NCBI RefSeq assembly: GCF_001422405.1
Contig: NZ_LMMV01000001.1
Coordinates: forward strand, 1,028,620-1,092,619
DNA from: Pseudorhodoferax sp. Leaf267
GTDB lineage: Bacteria > Pseudomonadota > Gammaproteobacteria > Burkholderiales > Burkholderiaceae_C
Direction: 5' to 3'
Length of the DNA: 64,000 bases
This document shows, piece after piece, positions 59,720-64,000 of the stretch. The translations under genes and the position numbers were made by a program. The notes under the pieces are model-generated. The model had not been told where the DNA came from. It saw only the letters and a list, made by a program, of their open reading frames with translations, and did no database searches. Every line of letters begins with the position of its first letter. Positions within the stretch are counted from its first letter, which is position 1.

Positions 59720-59746
59720 TCCTCTGAGATCCAGCGTTGGATCTTT

Positions 59747-60529
59747 TCATATATTGAACATCATTGCCGTGAGCACGAAATCGAGCCCCAGCACGGCCAG
59801 CGAGGCCACGACCACCGTGCGCGTCGTGGCACGCGACACGCCCTCGGGCGTGGGCTGCGCACGCCAGCCCATGAGCAGTGCGACGAAGGTCACGGTGAAG
59901 CCGAACACGATGCTCTTGAGCACGCCGTTGCCCACGTCCTTCCACCAATCCACGCCGCCTTGCATCTGGCTCCAGAACGCGCCCGCGTCCACGCCGATCA
60001 TGACCACGCCGACCAGCCAGCCGCCGATGATGCCGACCGCGCTGAACAGCGCGGCCAACAGGGGCATGGCGATCACGCCGCCCCAGAAGCGCGGCGCCAG
60101 CACACGGCTGACCGGATCGACGGCCATCATCTCCATGGCCGTCAGCTGTTCGCCTGCCTTCATGAGGCCGATGCCGGCCGTCAGCGAGGTGCCGGCGCGC
60201 CCAGCGAACAGTAGTGCGGTGACCACCGGCCCCAGCTCACGCACCAGGCTCAGTGCGACCAGCAGCCCCAGTGCCTCGGACGAGCCGTAGCGCTGCAAGG
60301 TGTAGTAGCCCTGCAGGCTCAGCACGAAGCCGACGAACAGGCCCGAGACCATGATGATCGCCAGCGAATAATTGCCCAGGAAGTGGATCTGGTCGCGCAC
60401 CAGGCCGAAGCGCCGCACGCTCGCGCCACCGAGTGCCACCAGGCGCAGGAACAGGCGCGTGGCCTGCCCCAGGTCGGCCAGCTCGCGCCGCACGGCAAAG
60501 CCCACGTCGGACGGGCGCCACCAGCTCAT
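59747..60529 (-). CDS. mlaE: Phospholipid transporter permease MlaE
   Basis: A 260-residue inner-membrane permease of the MlaE/YrbE family with about five hydrophobic segments. Signatures are [40 protein letters not shown] and [20 protein letters not shown], the conserved coupling region. Its ATG overlaps the mlaF stop (ATGA). With MlaF, MlaD and MlaB it forms the inner-membrane complex. Confidence 0.95.
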   Translation of the reverse strand: MSWWRPSDVGFAVRRELADLGQATRLFLRLVALGGASVRRFGLVRDQIHFLGNYSLAIIMVSGLFVGFVLSLQGYYTLQRYGSSEALGLLVALSLVRELGPVVTALLFAGRAGTSLTAGIGLMKAGEQLTAMEMMAVDPVSRVLAPRFWGGVIAMPLLAALFSAVGIIGGWLVGVVMIGVDAGAFWSQMQGGVDWWKDVGNGVLKSIVFGFTVTFVALLMGWRAQPTPEGVSRATTRTVVVASLAVLGLDFVLTAMMFNI

Positions 60530-61344
60530 GGCGCCGCTCCGAAGTCCTGCTCGACCGACGGGCCGGGATAGTGGAAGCGCACAGGGCCTTCGGCCTCGGC
60601 ATGCACGAACTGGTGCACGAGAGGATCGGTGCTCTGGCGCACCTCGTCCGGTGTGCCCTGGGCGGCAATCTTGCCGTTGGCCAGCACGATGACCTGGTCT
60701 GCGATGGCGAAGGTTTCGTCCAGGTCGTGCGAGACCACGATGCTGGTCAGGCCCATGGCGTCGTTGAGCTGGCGGATCAGCTTGGCGGCGGTGCCGAGCG
60801 AGATCGGGTCCAGGCCGGCGAAGGGTTCGTCGTACATCACGAGTTCCGGGTCGAGCGCGATGGCCCGGGCCAGCGCCACGCGCCGCGCCATGCCACCGGA
60901 AACTTCGCTGGGCATCAGGTCGCGCGCGCCGCGCAAGCCCACGGCGTTGAGCTTCATGAGCACGATGTCGCGCACCAGGGCTTCGCTGAGGTCGGTGTGC
61001 TCACGCAGCGGAAAGGCGACGTTCTCGAACACGCTGAGGTCGGTGAACAGCGCACCGAACTGGAACAGCATGCCCATGCGCCGGCGCGCGGCGTACAAGG
61101 CTTCGGCCTGCATCGCGCCCACGTCCTGGCCGTCGAACAGCAGCTTGCCGCGCTGGGGCCGGATCTGCCCGCCGATCAGGCGCAGCACCGTGGTCTTGCC
61201 GCCGCCCGAGGCGCCCATCAGGGCCGTGACCTTGCCGCGCGGCACGGTCAGCGACACACCATCCAGGATCAGGCGTTCGCCATAACCAAAGGAGAGGTCC
61301 TGCAGCGTGACCAGGGGATCGGGGGGAGGGTTCGAGGAGTCCAT
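60526..61344 (-). CDS. mlaF: Phospholipid transporter ATPase MlaF
   Basis: The 272-residue ATPase of the Mla system. Walker A is [17 protein letters not shown], the signature is [20 protein letters not shown], Walker B is [17 protein letters not shown] and the switch His lies in [13 protein letters not shown]. The MARR form of the signature region is typical of MlaF. The ATG before DSSNPPPDP is used rather than a TTG one codon upstream. It is first in the long minus-strand array. Confidence 0.95.
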   Translation of the reverse strand: MDSSNPPPDPLVTLQDLSFGYGERLILDGVSLTVPRGKVTALMGASGGGKTTVLRLIGGQIRPQRGKLLFDGQDVGAMQAEALYAARRRMGMLFQFGALFTDLSVFENVAFPLREHTDLSEALVRDIVLMKLNAVGLRGARDLMPSEVSGGMARRVALARAIALDPELVMYDEPFAGLDPISLGTAAKLIRQLNDAMGLTSIVVSHDLDETFAIADQVIVLANGKIAAQGTPDEVRQSTDPLVHQFVHAEAEGPVRFHYPGPSVEQDFGAAP

Positions 61345-61353
61345 CAAACGACA

Positions 61354-61375
61354 AAGCCGGAGGAGTTCCGGCCTT
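61354..61375 (-). terminator. Possible weak terminator after gltD
   Basis: AAGCCGG and CCGGCCTT can pair around a seven-base loop; on the minus strand only three T follow. It lies between the gltD stop and the mlaF start and may end gltBD transcription or just be a short hairpin. Confidence 0.35.
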
Positions 61376-61437
61376 GAACGATGATAAGGGATGCCGCGGA
61401 CACGCTCGTATACGCGACATTCACCCAGGACATTGCG

Positions 61438-62904
<1,467 letters not shown>

Positions 62905-62931
62905 CGTGTTCTTCCTCGTTGTTCTGTGCGT

Positions 62932-64000
62932 TCAGACCTTGGCCGGCGCGCGCACGGCGTGGGGTTCCAGGCCCACATGGGCGTTGTTGCCGCTGCTGGC
63001 CAGCTCCACCTTGCGGTCGTGGATCTCGCCCAGCGCGCGCTTGTACTCGTTCGGGAACACCTTCACGAAGCGGCCGCGTGCCGTGGCCCAGTCGTCCAGC
63101 AGTTCGCGCGCGCGCTTGCTGCCCGTCCAGCGGTGGTGGTCTTCCAGCAGCTTGCGCAGCTGGGCCTCGTCGGTCTGGCCGTTGTGCCAGTGGCCGCGCT
63201 TGACGGTGGCGGTCTGCTCGGCCGTGGGCAGCACCTTCTCGAGCGTGACCATGGAGGGGTTGCAGCGGCTGGCGAACTGGCCGTCCTCGTCGAACACGTA
63301 GGCCACGCCACCGCTCATGCCGGCGGCGAAGTTGCGGCCGGTCTTGCCCAGCACGGCGACCGTGCCGCCCGTCATGTACTCGCAGCCATGGTCGCCCGTG
63401 CCCTCCACGACGGCCGTGGCGCCCGACAGGCGCACGGCGAAACGCTCGCCGGCCACGCCGCAGAAGTAGGCCTCGCCCGTGGTCGCGCCGTACATGACGG
63501 TGTTGCCGACGATGGTGTTGCGCACCGGCTCGCCACGGAAGTCCAGGCTGGGCCGCACGACGACGCGGCCACCCGACAGTCCCTTGCCCGTGTAGTCGTT
63601 GGCCTCGCCGATCAGGTACAGCGTGATGCCCTTGCACAGGAAGGCGCCGAAGGACTGGCCGCCCGTGCCTTCGAGCTGGATGCGGATGGTGTCGTCCGGC
63701 AGGCCCTCGGGATGCACGCGCGTCACGGCGCCCGACAACTTTGCGCCTACGGTGCGGTTCACGTTGCGCGCGACCTCGATGAACTGCACCTTCTCGCCCT
63801 TGTCGATGGCGGCGCGGCTCTTCTCGATCAGGCGCGTGTCCAGGTTGTGCTCCAGGCCGTGTTCCTGGTTCTCCACATGGAAGCGCGGCACGTCGGCCGG
63901 CACTTGCGGCACGGCGAACAGGCGACTGAAGTCCAGGCCCCTGGCCTTCCAGTGCGCAATGCCCTTCTTGATGTCCAGCAGCTCGGAGCGGCCGATCATG
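62932..64000 (-). CDS. gltB: Glutamate synthase (NADPH) large subunit, C-terminal part
   Basis: The visible 356 residues are the end of a protein normally near 1500 residues; the frame continues past the right edge. It includes the GXGXG beta-helix domain with [49 protein letters not shown] and [14 protein letters not shown]. That domain supports the ammonia tunnel between glutaminase and synthase sites. An ATG at the very edge is internal, not the start. Confidence 0.95.
   Translation of the reverse strand, partial: MIGRSELLDIKKGIAHWKARGLDFSRLFAVPQVPADVPRFHVENQEHGLEHNLDTRLIEKSRAAIDKGEKVQFIEVARNVNRTVGAKLSGAVTRVHPEGLPDDTIRIQLEGTGGQSFGAFLCKGITLYLIGEANDYTGKGLSGGRVVVRPSLDFRGEPVRNTIVGNTVMYGATTGEAYFCGVAGERFAVRLSGATAVVEGTGDHGCEYMTGGTVAVLGKTGRNFAAGMSGGVAYVFDEDGQFASRCNPSMVTLEKVLPTAEQTATVKRGHWHNGQTDEAQLRKLLEDHHRWTGSKRARELLDDWATARGRFVKVFPNEYKRALGEIHDRKVELASSGNNAHVGLEPHAVRAPAKV

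Overview
The window is high-GC DNA of a beta-proteobacterium, most likely order Burkholderiales (Comamonadaceae or a close neighbour). The evidence is gene content and order: an exosortase-A (XrtA) exopolysaccharide locus, pilB-pilC-pilD-coaE-zapD-yacG, secA next to a DciA-like gene, sspA/sspB beside petABC, and the array mlaFEDACB - bolA - murA - hisGDCBHAFIE - tatABC. Genes are tightly packed. No gap between genes exceeds about 260 bases, and I see no insertion sequence, prophage, CRISPR array or origin.

Bases 1-21663 form an XrtA envelope locus, nearly all on the minus strand. In transcription order it holds an export lipoprotein (Wza-like), a chain-length regulator, a tyrosine autokinase, a beta-barrel-like outer membrane protein, an AAA ATPase, a polysaccharide deacetylase, a FemAB-like protein, a glycosyltransferase, an XrtA-EpsI fusion, an amidotransferase, three more glycosyltransferases, and wecB/wecC for UDP-ManNAcA. 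On the right flank are a UDP-hexuronate 4-epimerase and an autoinducer-synthase-like acyltransferase. Together they suggest an acidic, amino- or amide-decorated exopolysaccharide exported by a Wza/Wzc-type route, with XrtA sorting its surface proteins. Between the two parts, and running the opposite way, lies a flavoprotein oxidase of the vanillyl-alcohol oxidase / p-cresol methylhydroxylase type. Its proximity to the acyltransferase (a family tied to N-acyl amino acids) is the most interesting feature of the window.

Bases 21835-27374 (plus strand) carry the type IV pilus assembly ATPase, platform protein and prepilin peptidase, then coaE, zapD and yacG. Bases 27379-32712 (minus) form secA - argJ - DUF815 ATPase - mutT. 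After a small dciA-like gene comes a decayed ECF cobalt/nickel transporter (cbiM frameshifted twice, cbiQ reduced to a stub, cbiO with an in-frame stop and an altered Walker A), then serA and a tRNA-Thr.

Bases 36403-40410 hold sspB/sspA and the petABC cytochrome bc1 operon, followed by mscL, pdxA, a NIF3-like gene and a DegS-like protease. Bases 44021-61344 are 25 consecutive minus-strand genes: mla phospholipid transport, an ABC-2 exporter, bolA, murA, the whole his set except hisZ, a hexose-phosphate mutarotase between hisA and hisF, a small membrane protein, a HIT protein and tatABC. The window closes with gltD and the 3' part of gltB.
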